DNA of 39,633 nt from an uncultured Alphaproteobacteria bacterium (GTDB lineage Bacteria > Pseudomonadota > Alphaproteobacteria > MPNO01 > UBA830), in contig CAJWSW010000021.1 in NCBI GenBank assembly GCA_913046035.1, forward strand, positions 1 to 39,633, read 5' to 3'. Below are positions 25,420 to 35,155 of this stretch, piece after piece. Numbering within the stretch: position 1 is the first letter of the stretch; each line of letters starts with the position of its first letter. The notes below the pieces were generated by a model, which was not told where the DNA came from, did no database searches, and saw only the letters and a program-made list of their open reading frames with translations. The translations under genes were made by a program, and so were the position numbers.

Positions 25420-26714
25420 TGACCGATAGAACCGCATACATCAATGCACGAGTGTTAGATCCGGCGACCGAGACGGATAGGATGGGTAGCGTTTTAGTCT
25501 TGGGGAATAAAATCGTTGAATGGGGTACTGGGTTGTTCGAAAACGGTATTCCTGAAAATGTGCGCATTGTTGACTGCCATGGCTACTGTCTCGCACCGGG
25601 ACTGATCGATATGCGGGTCCATTTGCCAGAACCGGGTGGTGAACACAAAGAGAGTTTTGAAACGGCCAGTGCCGCCGCTGCTGGCGGCGGCGTCACGTCG
25701 ATTGTATGTCTGCCCGACGCACAAACTCCCATCGACAATATTTCCGTGCTTGAATTCATAGCTAGGCGCGCCCGCGAAACTAACATTGTCAAGATATACG
25801 CTTATGGCACAATTACGCGTAATCGCGCCGGCAACGAATTATCCGAATTCGGTATATTAGCAGAAGCAGGTGCCCTTGCGTTCACTGATGGTGATAAAGC
25901 ATTAGCGGATGCCTTGGTGATGCGTCGAGCGCTGTCATACGCCGCCACATTCAATTTCCTTATAATCCAACACCCTGAAGAACCTAGGCTGGCGCTTAAT
26001 GGGCAAATGAATGAGGGTGAAATGGCGACGCGGTTGGGGCTAGCCGGAATCCCAGCAGCGGCGGAGGTAATGATGATCGAACGCGATCTGCGCCTCGTAG
26101 AAATGACCGGTGCACGTTACCACGCCGCACATATTTCTACGGCTGCTTCGGTGAACGCGATAAGAAACGCAAAAACACGCGGGCTCCCTGTAACTTGCGA
26201 TACGGCACCGCATTATTTCACGCTAACGGACTCCTCGGTGATGGACTATCGAACCTTCACCAAGGTCTCCCCTCCATTGCGAGACGAAAAAGATCGTTTA
26301 GCGATCGTTGAAGGAGTTCTTGACGGCACTATAGACATGATTGGTTCGGACCATCGACCGCAAGACCAAGACTCAAAACGCCTTCCTTTTCTGCAGGCGG
26401 AAACAGGCATTGTCGGGCTAGAAACTCTGCTACCACTCACATTGGCGTTGCATCACGTTGAGAATGTGCCGCTTATAGACCTGATCAGACGGCTTACCGC
26501 TGCACCCGCGAACCTTCTGGGCATGAAGGAGGGGCGGCTGGGTATTGGCCTTCCCGCAGATTTTACAATATTTGATCCCGATCACAGTTGGACGATCAAA
26601 GCAGATAATTTGCGAAGCAAATCGAAGAATACTCCGTTCGATGGACATACTGTAAAAGGAATGGCGATGTGCACAGTAGTCGGGGGTCGACACGTCCATT
26701 CCCTAATTGATTAA
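25419..26714 (+). CDS. pyrC: Dihydroorotase-like protein, probably PyrC' (altered metal site)
   Basis: A 431-residue amidohydrolase of the class I dihydroorotase type, starting at GTG 25419 on the pyrB stop. Active enzymes bind two zincs through an HxH after the first barrel strand. Here that site reads DMRVHLPEPG: Arg66 replaces the first His and His68 remains. The usual NTNP motif is LPDAQTP. Other ligand positions persist: LIIQHPEEP, YHAAHISTA and MIGSDHRPQD. This mixed pattern is common, as I recall, in alphaproteobacterial pyrB-linked homologues and resembles the structural PyrC' that assembles with PyrB in Pseudomonas. I therefore doubt it hydrolyses dihydroorotate; a separate PyrC would then be needed elsewhere. 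The gene is followed two bases later by plsY. Confidence 0.85.
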   Translation: MTDRTAYINARVLDPATETDRMGSVLVLGNKIVEWGTGLFENGIPENVRIVDCHGYCLAPGLIDMRVHLPEPGGEHKESFETASAAAAGGGVTSIVCLPDAQTPIDNISVLEFIARRARETNIVKIYAYGTITRNRAGNELSEFGILAEAGALAFTDGDKALADALVMRRALSYAATFNFLIIQHPEEPRLALNGQMNEGEMATRLGLAGIPAAAEVMMIERDLRLVEMTGARYHAAHISTAASVNAIRNAKTRGLPVTCDTAPHYFTLTDSSVMDYRTFTKVSPPLRDEKDRLAIVEGVLDGTIDMIGSDHRPQDQDSKRLPFLQAETGIVGLETLLPLTLALHHVENVPLIDLIRRLTAAPANLLGMKEGRLGIGLPADFTIFDPDHSWTIKADNLRSKSKNTPFDGHTVKGMAMCTVVGGRHVHSLID

Positions 26715-26716
26715 CC

Positions 26717-27337
26717 GTGATCGATCCGATTAGTTGGGCCTACAGTTGGCCATATATTGCAGCCGCATTTGCCGCTGCATACCTCCTCGGCTCTATCCCA
26801 TTTGGGCTCATCCTGACAAATCTCTCGGGCGTGGGAGATCTCCGCAAAACAGGGTCGGGTAACATCGGGGCCACTAACGTTTTGCGAACCGGTAATAAGA
26901 AACTAGCCGCAGCCACACTCCTGCTAGACGGAGCAAAGGGCGTCGTCGCTGTTTGGGTCGCAAAGTTGTTTGGTCCTGACATAGCGATCGTTGCTGCTAC
27001 CGGCGCGTTTCTGGGACACCTGTTCCCCATTTGGCTTAAGTTTCGCGGTGGCAAAGGCGTCGCTACTGCACTCGGAATTCTTCTTGCACTGTGCACCCCA
27101 GTTGGCATTCTTGCTTGTGGCTCATGGCTTATAGCAGCGATTGTTTTCCGCTATTCGTCGCTTGCGGCGCTAATGACCATGACGGCAGTTCCATTTTATA
27201 TGTGGTACCTTGCCGATCCACAGCGGGCAGAATTTGCTGCGGTGATGGGGGCACTGATTTGGATCAGACACTGGAAAAATATTTTCCGGCTCGTTCAAGG
27301 TGTTGAGCCACGGATCACTACGAGGCACAAAGAATAA
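26717..27337 (+). CDS. plsY: Glycerol-3-phosphate acyltransferase PlsY
   Basis: PlsY is an inner-membrane enzyme that transfers an acyl group from acyl-phosphate to glycerol-3-phosphate, making lysophosphatidic acid for phospholipid synthesis. The 206-residue protein has the three family motifs in order: LLGSIPFGLIL, SGNIGATNVLRTGNKKLA and GHLFPIWLKFRGGKGVATAL. Several hydrophobic helices (IAAAFAAAYLL, LGILLALCTPVGILACG, IAAIVFRYSSLAALMTM) give the usual multi-pass topology. It starts at GTG 26717, two bases after the dihydroorotase stop, with no ATG nearby. In many alphaproteobacteria dprA follows plsY; here 433 bp without a recognisable gene precede topA. Confidence 0.96.
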   Translation: MIDPISWAYSWPYIAAAFAAAYLLGSIPFGLILTNLSGVGDLRKTGSGNIGATNVLRTGNKKLAAATLLLDGAKGVVAVWVAKLFGPDIAIVAATGAFLGHLFPIWLKFRGGKGVATALGILLALCTPVGILACGSWLIAAIVFRYSSLAALMTMTAVPFYMWYLADPQRAEFAAVMGALIWIRHWKNIFRLVQGVEPRITTRHKE

Positions 27338-27770
27338 CCGCACTTCATGGCAGGCTATCGGATTCTATTCAAACCATCGCCGTATAAACAATTAATTTCA
27401 CATGAATCAACAAGAGCACTCGATTGATACAATCCACCATAGGTTGAGCTGAAGTATCGGAACCGAAATTCCTCAAGCAATTGCAGATACCGAGCCATCG
27501 CAGTGCTGCTAAAGATCTGATTTGCGGCAAAAATTCGACAAGAATCGCAAAAATAGAAACCCAGGATGATCGGGTTCATTTCCACAAGGTGTTGACGAAC
27601 CCGTTTACGGGTGCCACATGTCGCCGTTTCGGTGCAAAATAAACATTTGAGAATGAAGCTTATAGGACAAACAGAGCGAGTTTCGGGTAGTCAAGTTGTA
27701 CTGATTTTATGAAAAAACCTGCAGCCAATCGGTATGCGGAACATCGAACGTAAACAAACTCTTGGTGGCC
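27338..27770. other. 433-bp region between plsY and topA without a recognisable gene
   Basis: Many alphaproteobacteria carry dprA at this place. I searched both strands by eye for DprA motifs and found none, nor any frame with a convincing ribosome-binding site. The longest minus frame (27355-27585, Phe/Tyr/Cys-rich) has no resemblance to anything I know. The region probably holds the topA promoter. Confidence 0.45.
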
Positions 27771-30431
27771 ATGGACGTAGTCGTCGTTGAATCGCCTGCT
27801 AAGGCAAAGACAATTAACAAGTATCTAGGCCCAGATTATAAAGTTCTGGCAAGTGTAGGCCACGTCCGCGACTTGGTATCGAAAGATGGGTCCGTTCAGC
27901 CAGACGATGGCTTTCGCATGGTATGGACGGTGGACCCAAAAGCAGAACAGAATATCCGAGCTATTCAGGATGCGATCAAAGGAGCTGAGCATCTTTACCT
28001 CGCTACCGATCCGGACCGCGAGGGTGAGGCAATTTCTTGGCATGTCCAAGAAATATTAAACGAGCGCGAAGCTTTAGACGGCATAGATGTCAAGCGGGTT
28101 GTTTTCCACGAGGTTACAAAAAACGCGGTGATTGAGGCACTGGCTAATCCACGCGAGCTAAACCAAGAACTGATAGACGCTTATTTAGCGCGCCGGGCTT
28201 TGGATTACCTGGTAGGTTTCAGTTTATCGCCAGTGCTATGGAGAAAGTTACCAGGCTCGCGCTCGGCCGGCCGCGTCCAGTCAGTCGCATTGCGATTAAT
28301 CTGCGAACGTGAGGCCGAGATTGAAATCTTTAAGGCGAAAGAATATTGGACCATCATTTCGGAATTCGCGACCGGTGATGGTAAGAAGGTTCCTGCGCGC
28401 TTGACCCATCTACAAGGTAAAAAGCTCGGCCGATATGATATTGCAACCAAAGATGGGGCTGAGGCCGCGGCTACAGAAATAAAACGACACAATTATCAGG
28501 TCACAACAGTCGAGCGAAAGACGGTAAACCGCCGCGCCGCGCCACCCTTTACTACCTCTACAATGCAGCAGGAATCATCTCGTAAACTTGGATTTGGAGC
28601 AACCCGCACGATGCGGACGGCACAGAAATTGTATGAAGGAGTTGATATCGGTGGCGAGACCGTAGGACTAATAACTTATATGCGAACGGACAGCGTGAAC
28701 ATGGCTCAGGAGGCAGTCGTTGCGGTCAGGGCAGCGATAGGACAAGACTATGGCCATGAATATGTTCCGGGTTCGCCGAATTCCTATCGCAATAAGTCGA
28801 AAAATGCGCAGGAGGCACACGAAGCTATCCGCCCCACTGACTTTTCCCGTCGTCCGAACGAAGTGCGACGGTATTTGGGCGAAGATGAGAGTAGACTGTA
28901 TGAGTTAATCTGGAAACGCGCCGTCGCCAGCCAAATGGAAGCCGCTCAAATGGAACAAGTTGCGATCGATATCGCATCATCGGATAATAGTACGGTACTT
29001 CGTGCAAACGGCTCGGTCGTCAAATTCGACGGCTTTTTAAAACTTTACCAGGAAGGGCAAGACGAGAACGCCTCAACCACTAATGAAGACGAGGCGGACC
29101 CCAAGGAACGTGGACGTATTTTGCCGCCTGTGTCAAAAGGAGATGCTCTGGCTCTTGGCCCCGTTACGCCGGAACAACATTTTACTAAGCCACCACCACG
29201 CTATACTGAAGCCAGTTTAGTGCGGAAAATGGAAGAGCTTGGAATCGGACGTCCATCTACCTATGCCTCAATCCTTCAAGTACTACAGGACCGAAACTAC
29301 GTCATTTTAGAGCAACGCCGTTTCACGCCCCATGACCGAGGCCGAATGGTCGTAGCATTCCTCGCTGAGTTCTTTGAACGCTACGTTGAATATAGCTTTA
29401 CTGCTGATCTGGAAGACCGCCTTGATGATGTTTCCAATGGCGAGATCGAATGGAAAACACTATTGAGCGATTTTTGGGAAGCTTTTTCGGCTGCTATTGA
29501 AGACACCAAGGAACTGCGAATTACTCATGTAATCGATAAGCTCGATGCCGAGCTCGGACCGCATTTTTTCCCCAAAGGTGAAAATGGATCAAATCCTAGA
29601 AAATGCCCGAGCTGCGAAGACGGTCGGCTGGGTTTAAAGCTTGGTCGTAACGGCGGATTTATCGGGTGTTCTAACTATCCAGATTGCGGCTACACAACCA
29701 CACTCCGAATTGTGACAGGCAACGAAGACGAAGACGAAGTATTTACAGGCCCAAAGGAATTAGGCAGCGATCCTGCAACTCAACTCCCTGTGTCCATGCG
29801 CAAAGGACCTTTCGGGATTTATGTTCAACTCGGCGAAGCAGAAAAAGGTTCAAAGGAAAAACCGAAGCGCCAGTCGCTGCTGCGCGGGATGATGCCATCA
29901 GAAATAGACCTGGACTTGGCGCTTACGCTCCTATCTCTGCCACGCCCAGTCGGTCAGCATCCAGAAAGCGGAGACATGATTGTGGCCGGCGTAGGGCGGT
30001 TTGGGCCCTACCTAAAGGTTGGGGACCGGTACGTTAAACTTGGGCAAGATGACGATGTTCTTTCAGTCGGCCTCAATCGAGCGGTAACGATTATCGCTGA
30101 AGCACCCGCCCGCAAAGGTGCTGTAAAAAAAACAGGTAAGATAATTGGCGAACACCCTGATGATGGGAAGCCAATTGAGCTTCGTGATGGCCGCTACGGC
30201 CCTTACGTCAAGTACGGTAAGGTCAACGCGTCGCTGCCAGGCGATATGGAACCAGAAGCCTTGTCACTTGAACTGGCGGTCGAACTAATTGCTGCGCGCA
30301 CTGAAAAGGTTGCCGCTAAGAAAACCAAAAAGAAAATGTCAAAGAAACCCAACGGAAAAAAAATTAAGGGCAAGGGAAAGAAAAACACAAGGGTGAAAAC
30401 CGCTGCACCGACAGACGCAACAAATTCGTAA
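27771..30431 (+). CDS. topA: DNA topoisomerase I (type IA)
   Basis: TopA relaxes negative supercoils by passing a strand through a transient Tyr-linked single-strand break. The 886-residue product starts at the Toprim domain (DVVVVESPAKAKTINKYLG; metal ligands in LATDPDREGEAISWHVQ). Core signatures include GSRSAGRVQSVALRL and the active-site Tyr in VGLITYMRTDSVNM. IGRPSTYASILQVLQ follows. One C-terminal zinc finger (CPSCEDGRLGLKL...CSNYPDCGY) leads into basic repeats (GRFGPYLKVG, GRYGPYVKYG) and a Lys-rich tail. Start: ATG 27771 directly precedes the conserved Toprim strand. TTG 27762 and GTG 27765 are in frame just before it and cannot be excluded. rnr follows after 15 bp. Confidence 0.96.
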   Translation: MDVVVVESPAKAKTINKYLGPDYKVLASVGHVRDLVSKDGSVQPDDGFRMVWTVDPKAEQNIRAIQDAIKGAEHLYLATDPDREGEAISWHVQEILNEREALDGIDVKRVVFHEVTKNAVIEALANPRELNQELIDAYLARRALDYLVGFSLSPVLWRKLPGSRSAGRVQSVALRLICEREAEIEIFKAKEYWTIISEFATGDGKKVPARLTHLQGKKLGRYDIATKDGAEAAATEIKRHNYQVTTVERKTVNRRAAPPFTTSTMQQESSRKLGFGATRTMRTAQKLYEGVDIGGETVGLITYMRTDSVNMAQEAVVAVRAAIGQDYGHEYVPGSPNSYRNKSKNAQEAHEAIRPTDFSRRPNEVRRYLGEDESRLYELIWKRAVASQMEAAQMEQVAIDIASSDNSTVLRANGSVVKFDGFLKLYQEGQDENASTTNEDEADPKERGRILPPVSKGDALALGPVTPEQHFTKPPPRYTEASLVRKMEELGIGRPSTYASILQVLQDRNYVILEQRRFTPHDRGRMVVAFLAEFFERYVEYSFTADLEDRLDDVSNGEIEWKTLLSDFWEAFSAAIEDTKELRITHVIDKLDAELGPHFFPKGENGSNPRKCPSCEDGRLGLKLGRNGGFIGCSNYPDCGYTTTLRIVTGNEDEDEVFTGPKELGSDPATQLPVSMRKGPFGIYVQLGEAEKGSKEKPKRQSLLRGMMPSEIDLDLALTLLSLPRPVGQHPESGDMIVAGVGRFGPYLKVGDRYVKLGQDDDVLSVGLNRAVTIIAEAPARKGAVKKTGKIIGEHPDDGKPIELRDGRYGPYVKYGKVNASLPGDMEPEALSLELAVELIAARTEKVAAKKTKKKMSKKPNGKKIKGKGKKNTRVKTAAPTDATNS

Positions 30432-30446
30432 TCGAGGATATAGTCC

Positions 30447-32681
30447 CTGACGTTAAATGATAAAGGCCCCAACGCCCCTTTTCCTTCTAGGGAAGCGGTC
30501 CTCAATTTTGTGCAAAGCCGTGCTGGAGAGGTTAGCAAGCGGGAAATAGCGCGTGCTTTTAATATTCGCGGTGCAGACCGAACACGGCTGAACGATCTCC
30601 TGAGAGAAATGCGCGCCAAGGGAGACCTGGACCGCGGCCGCGGGCGTCGCTACGGGAAGCCCGGCACCCTGCCCAAGGTGGGCGTCATAGAAATTACGGG
30701 ACTGGATCGGGATGGAGATCCTATCGCGGCTCTAACAACTTGGAACAGCGACAGCCGTCCACCGGTGATTTATCCAAAGCAATCGCGCCACGAAGCAGCG
30801 TTTGCCATAGGCGACAAGATTCTTGCCCGGCTGTCCCCATCCAGCGATGGTAATTACACCGCCAATACCATTAAGCGGCTTGACTCGACGCCACGCCGTG
30901 CCCTTGGGATCTTCCAAATGATAAATGGAAGAGGCAGGATCCTTCCAACTAGTCGCCGCGTGCGAACCGTATTTATTGTGCCACCCGGACAGGAGAATGG
31001 GGCCTCTCAGGGCGATCTTGTAGAGGGTCAACCGATAGGGCGGCGCAGCTTTGGACTACCCGAAGCCCGAGTAACGGAGATCATAGGGAACGCAGAAGGC
31101 CAGAGTGCCGCTAGTCTCATCGCGACGCACACCCACGATATTCCAATTGAATTTGAAGAAAAAGCTATCGCCGCCGCGGAAGCAGCGAGACCAATCGAAG
31201 CTAAGGGACGTGTGGATTTGCGGAAAGTCCCTCTGATAACTATCGATGGTGCTGACGCGCGCGACTTTGATGACGCAGTCTGGGCCGAAAAAACACCAGA
31301 CGGTTGGCGTTTGATTGTAGCTATCGCTGATGTGTCTTGGTATGTCCGCGCCGGCACACCCCTCGATCGGGAAGCACTCAAACGCGGCAACTCGGTATAC
31401 TTTCCTGACAAAGTGATACCGATGCTACCTGAGTCACTATCCAACGGATTGTGCTCGCTTGTTCCCAACGAAGACCGGGGATGTATTGCCGCTCAAATTT
31501 GGATCGATAAAGACGGCAATCTTAAACGCCACGAATTTGTGCGCGGCATAATGCGTTCAGCAGCGCGCTTTACATACGAACAAGTCGAAGCAGCCTGGAC
31601 CGGTAGTCCGGACGATTCAACAGCACCCTTATTGGACGGCGTAATCGTGCCGCTTTATGGTGCTTTTGACGCTTTGCAGGGAGCACGAATCCGACGCGGA
31701 ACCATCGACCTGGAACTGTCGGAACAGAGGGTAATTATTGGTCGCGACGGTAACGTGGCGGCCATCGAGCCCGTAAAACGACTAGACAGTCATCGCTTAA
31801 TAGAAGAATTCATGATTGCAGCTAACATCGCCGCCGCTGAGGCGCTCGAACGCAAAGATGCGCACTGCATGTACAGAGTGCACGATCGACCGTCATTGGA
31901 AAAACTAGAAGGATTGCGGGAGGCACTTGCCCCACTAGGCATTACAATAACAAGGGGGCAGGTGATAAAGCCCCAGAATTTTCAACGGATCGTCTCTCAG
32001 GCCGCCGGCAGACCAGAGATGGAAACCATAAGCATGGCAGTTTTAAGGTCACAGGCTCAAGCCGAATATAACCAGCACAATATAGGGCATTTTGGTCTAG
32101 CGCTAAGGCGATATGCCCATTTCACCTCCCCAATTAGGCGGTATTCAGATCTGTTAGTTCATAGATCTCTAATCACCGCTTACAATCTCGGAGATGGTGG
32201 TCTTACTCCAGAGGATGGCGAGAAATTTGCGGATGTTGGAAAACATATTTCTGCCACTGAACGACGCGCTATTGATGCTGAACGCGAGGCCAACGACCGT
32301 TATAAAGCCGCTTATCTCAATGAACAGGTGGGTATAGAGTTTGAGGCTAAGGTAAATGGTGTGCATCGCGCCGGTTTGTTTATAACGCTGACCGATACCG
32401 GTGCAGATGGTCTGGTTCCTATGTCAATGATTGGAGACGACCAATATAACTTAGACCACAAAAAACAGCAGATTAAAGCTTGTGGCACCGGTAAGATATT
32501 TGCAATCGGAACGCTATTAAAAGTCCGTTTAGAAGAGGCGAATATTCAAACCGGGTCGTTGGTTTTTTCATTAGTCACAGGCACGTCTGATAGGCGCAAA
32601 CGCAGTGCGTCGCGCAAAAAGAGGCGGCGTGGTCAGCGCAAAAGAAAGGAAAGAATAGTTAAGCTTAACAAATCGCGATAG
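30447..32681 (+). CDS. rnr: Ribonuclease R
   Basis: RNase R is a processive 3'-5' exoribonuclease of the RNB family that degrades structured RNA. N-terminal winged-helix/cold-shock region: EVSKREIARAFNIRGADRTR. RNB centre: TIDGADARDFDDAVWAE, with the catalytic Asp cluster. YAHFTSPIRRYSDLLVHR follows, then an S1 domain (KVNGVHRAGLFITLTDTGAD) and a very basic tail (KRSASRKKRRRGQRKRKER). The family-like N-terminus NAPFPSREAVLNFVQSRAGE is in frame but upstream of the first ordinary start, GTG 30510. The only candidate start before it is CTG 30447, with GAGG nine bases upstream, giving 744 residues; GTG 30510 would give 723. I chose CTG because it keeps the conserved segment. Confidence 0.9.
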   Translation: MTLNDKGPNAPFPSREAVLNFVQSRAGEVSKREIARAFNIRGADRTRLNDLLREMRAKGDLDRGRGRRYGKPGTLPKVGVIEITGLDRDGDPIAALTTWNSDSRPPVIYPKQSRHEAAFAIGDKILARLSPSSDGNYTANTIKRLDSTPRRALGIFQMINGRGRILPTSRRVRTVFIVPPGQENGASQGDLVEGQPIGRRSFGLPEARVTEIIGNAEGQSAASLIATHTHDIPIEFEEKAIAAAEAARPIEAKGRVDLRKVPLITIDGADARDFDDAVWAEKTPDGWRLIVAIADVSWYVRAGTPLDREALKRGNSVYFPDKVIPMLPESLSNGLCSLVPNEDRGCIAAQIWIDKDGNLKRHEFVRGIMRSAARFTYEQVEAAWTGSPDDSTAPLLDGVIVPLYGAFDALQGARIRRGTIDLELSEQRVIIGRDGNVAAIEPVKRLDSHRLIEEFMIAANIAAAEALERKDAHCMYRVHDRPSLEKLEGLREALAPLGITITRGQVIKPQNFQRIVSQAAGRPEMETISMAVLRSQAQAEYNQHNIGHFGLALRRYAHFTSPIRRYSDLLVHRSLITAYNLGDGGLTPEDGEKFADVGKHISATERRAIDAEREANDRYKAAYLNEQVGIEFEAKVNGVHRAGLFITLTDTGADGLVPMSMIGDDQYNLDHKKQQIKACGTGKIFAIGTLLKVRLEEANIQTGSLVFSLVTGTSDRRKRSASRKKRRRGQRKRKERIVKLNKSR

Positions 32682-32729
32682 TCGCAAGAAACATCGAGGA
32701 AATGTATACCACTAAAGATATTCGAATGC

Positions 32730-32758
32730 TTGACAGTTCGTGGGGAACCCGTCAATTT
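32730..32758 (+). terminator. Weak hairpin after rnr
   Basis: TTGAC (32730-32734) pairs with GTCAA (32751-32755), and inside it GTTC (32736-32739) pairs with GAAC (32745-32748), with small internal mismatches. TTT follows. It lies between rnr and rpmG and could be a partial terminator; the short T run makes this tentative. TTGACA at its start also looks like a -35 box, but no -10 is seen at the right distance. Confidence 0.3.
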
Positions 32759-32804
32759 CCGCAAAATTTCGTTAAATAATTAATCCCTCTTCCGGAGATG
32801 CTGA

Positions 32805-32972
32805 ATGGCAAAGTCGAATACCATTGTTATTAAGCTGCTCAGCAGCGCCGATACAGGCTACTACTATGTGGCGAAAAAGAATCCACGAACGCAAACAGAA
32901 AAACTTGAGTTTCGCAAATATGATCCAGTGGCACGAAAACATGTGATTTTCAAAGAGACAAAGATCAAGTAA
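32805..32972 (+). CDS. rpmG: 50S ribosomal protein L33 (zinc-free type)
   Basis: A 55-residue large-subunit ribosomal protein. The sequence [20 protein letters not shown] continues to the family's [21 protein letters not shown] and ends FKETKIK. It contains no cysteine, so it is the zinc-independent (C-) form, normal for alphaproteobacteria. Length is exactly typical. GGAG lies eight bases before ATG 32805. rpmG after rnr is a common alphaproteobacterial order. Confidence 0.96.
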   Translation: MAKSNTIVIKLLSSADTGYYYVAKKNPRTQTEKLEFRKYDPVARKHVIFKETKIK

Positions 32973-33206
32973 CGTCCTTTGTAAGTACAACAACCAAAAT
33001 AGCCACCTAAACAAAGGCTTCATTTAAGTAAACATTCAATGGTGCTCTGGCGTAGCAGCATACTTTTTATTAATTTCTGTTTTATTTCCTATCGGTTACC
33101 AAAAACCAATTATTTGCGCCGCCTTCACCATTTGCCATATCTGGGCTTATCTTCCGCGAGACGAAACAATATCAAAAGAACAACCAAATAGTGAGGAGGA
33201 GCCCTC

Positions 33207-33224
33207 AAAAAGGCTGCACTTTTT
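33207..33224. terminator. AT-rich hairpin downstream of aspS
   Basis: AAAAAG (33207-33212) pairs with CTTTTT (33219-33224) around GCTGCA, about 20 bases beyond the aspS stop. The stem is A-T based and weak, and the arm itself supplies the T run on either strand. It may help end converging transcripts from rpmG and aspS. The rest of the 271-bp gap shows no gene. Confidence 0.3.
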
Positions 33225-33243
33225 AATCGGCCATCACCCACCT

Positions 33244-35031
33244 TTAGTCGACCTTTGTTTGGGGTGGCAGCGCTGTTCGCAAAGACAATTCCCTGAGCCG
33301 TTCTTGATCAACACTTGCGGGCGCATTCATCATCAAATCTTGTGCCTGCTGGTTCATGGGAAAAAGGATAACTTCTCGAATATTTGGCTCGTCCGCCAAC
33401 AACATCACCATTCGATCAATACCGGGCGCTGACCCACCATGCGGGGGGGCGCCAAACTTCAACGCGTTTAGCATGCCTGCAAATTGGGCTTCCACTTGTT
33501 CCTTCGAATAACCGGCGATTTCAAACGCTTTATACATGATTTCCGGCCGATGGTTTCGTATCGCACCGCTCGAAAGTTCGATGCCGTTGCAAACGATATC
33601 ATATTGATACGCCAAAATATCGAGTGGGTCTTCTGACTCCAGGGCCTTCAGTCCGCCCTGCGGCATGGAAAACGGGTTGTGGCTGAATTCAATCTTCCCA
33701 TTACTCTCGTCAATTTCGTACATCGGATAATCAACTATCCAACAGAATTCGAACTTGTTCCCATCGATTAGCTTGAGCTCTTTAGCAATGTGTGTCCTCG
33801 CTTGACCAGCAAACGAAGTGAAGTCCTTTGGAACGCCAGCGACAAAAAATACAGCGTCCTCGTCGCACAGCCCGAGCTCGGCACGAAGAGCTGCTGTACG
33901 CTCCTCACCGATATTTTTTGCAACCGGGCCGGCCCCTTCGCCATTACGATAGAAGATATACCCTAGCCCAGGCTGGCCTTCCTTTTGCGCCCATGAATTA
34001 ATACGATCGCAGAATGCCCGCGACCCGCCGCCTGGAGCGGGGATCGCCCAAACACGAACATTTTGATCCTTCTCGATCATACCGGCAAAAATTTTAAAGC
34101 CCGATCCGCGAAAAATATCAGTGATGTCAGCCATTTCGATAGGATTACGTAGATCAGGCTTATCAGACCCATATTTCTGAATGGCATCAGCATACTTAAT
34201 GCGAGGAAACGGCGCTGGTGAAACCATTCTACCATCAGCGAATTCCTCGAATACACCATGCAAAACCGGTTCAATCGCCGCAAACACATCATCTTGCGTC
34301 GCAAACGACATCTCAATATCCAATTGGTAAAATTCGCCAGGTGAACGATCGGCGCGGGCATCCTCGTCACGAAAACAGGGAGCGATTTGAAAATATTTGT
34401 CAAATCCGGCGACCATTACCAATTGCTTAAATTGTTGTGGTGCTTGTGGCAGCGCGTAAAATTGACCTGGATGAAGTCGGCTAGGCACAAGAAAGTCCCG
34501 CGCACCTTCCGGTGACGTGGATGTTAGGATTGGCGTCTGAAATTCCATGAACCCTTGGTCGATCATTCGCCGTCGAATACTTGAGATCACGTTACTTCGA
34601 AGCACTATATTTCTGTGGATTTTCTCGCGACGCAAATCGAGAAACCGATAACGTAGACGCGTCTCCTCGCCATAGTCACGATCGCTATTGACCTCCAAAG
34701 GAAGATGCTCGGTAGTTCCCAAGATTTCGCAATTGTCAATGCGCAATTCCACTTCACCGGTCGGTAAATCAGGGTTTTTGGTCTCGCCATCGCGCGCCGC
34801 GATTTTTCCGGTAACGCAAATAACCGTCTCCAGTTTCAAAGCCTCTATTTGCGGAAAAATCGTCGAGTCAACCTCAACTACACACTGGGTAAGTCCAAAA
34901 TGATCACGCAAATCGAGGAAAAGGAGATTACCGTGATCACGTTTTCGGTGGACCCACCCGGAAAGGCGGACCTCAGAACCAGCATTTTCGGCGCGAAGTT
35001 CGCCGCAGTTATGGGTGCGGAAAGAATGCAT
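33244..35031 (-). CDS. aspS: Aspartyl-tRNA synthetase (possibly non-discriminating)
   Basis: AspRS charges tRNA with aspartate. The 595-residue bacterial-type protein has an N-terminal OB anticodon-binding domain ([20 protein letters not shown]). The class II catalytic core follows, with [20 protein letters not shown], motif 2 ([20 protein letters not shown]) and motif 3 ([18 protein letters not shown]). The bacteria-specific GAD insertion domain is present in the middle. With gatCAB in the same window and no AsnRS seen, it may also charge tRNA(Asn) for later amidation, as is common in this class; that is inference. ATG 35031 faces rnd over a 124-bp gap, so the two genes are divergent. Confidence 0.97.
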   Translation of the reverse strand: MHSFRTHNCGELRAENAGSEVRLSGWVHRKRDHGNLLFLDLRDHFGLTQCVVEVDSTIFPQIEALKLETVICVTGKIAARDGETKNPDLPTGEVELRIDNCEILGTTEHLPLEVNSDRDYGEETRLRYRFLDLRREKIHRNIVLRSNVISSIRRRMIDQGFMEFQTPILTSTSPEGARDFLVPSRLHPGQFYALPQAPQQFKQLVMVAGFDKYFQIAPCFRDEDARADRSPGEFYQLDIEMSFATQDDVFAAIEPVLHGVFEEFADGRMVSPAPFPRIKYADAIQKYGSDKPDLRNPIEMADITDIFRGSGFKIFAGMIEKDQNVRVWAIPAPGGGSRAFCDRINSWAQKEGQPGLGYIFYRNGEGAGPVAKNIGEERTAALRAELGLCDEDAVFFVAGVPKDFTSFAGQARTHIAKELKLIDGNKFEFCWIVDYPMYEIDESNGKIEFSHNPFSMPQGGLKALESEDPLDILAYQYDIVCNGIELSSGAIRNHRPEIMYKAFEIAGYSKEQVEAQFAGMLNALKFGAPPHGGSAPGIDRMVMLLADEPNIREVILFPMNQQAQDLMMNAPASVDQERLRELSLRTALPPQTKVD

Positions 35032-35155
35032 TCTAGGACCTTTACTTGAGGTGTTGACGTCGTGCTAGCGCCCACACCGATACATGACATTCCGGGTTTT
35101 ATAATGATCGAGGGCTGGCTTCAAGTAATGCCGAAAAACGTGTAAGACGGCAGTT

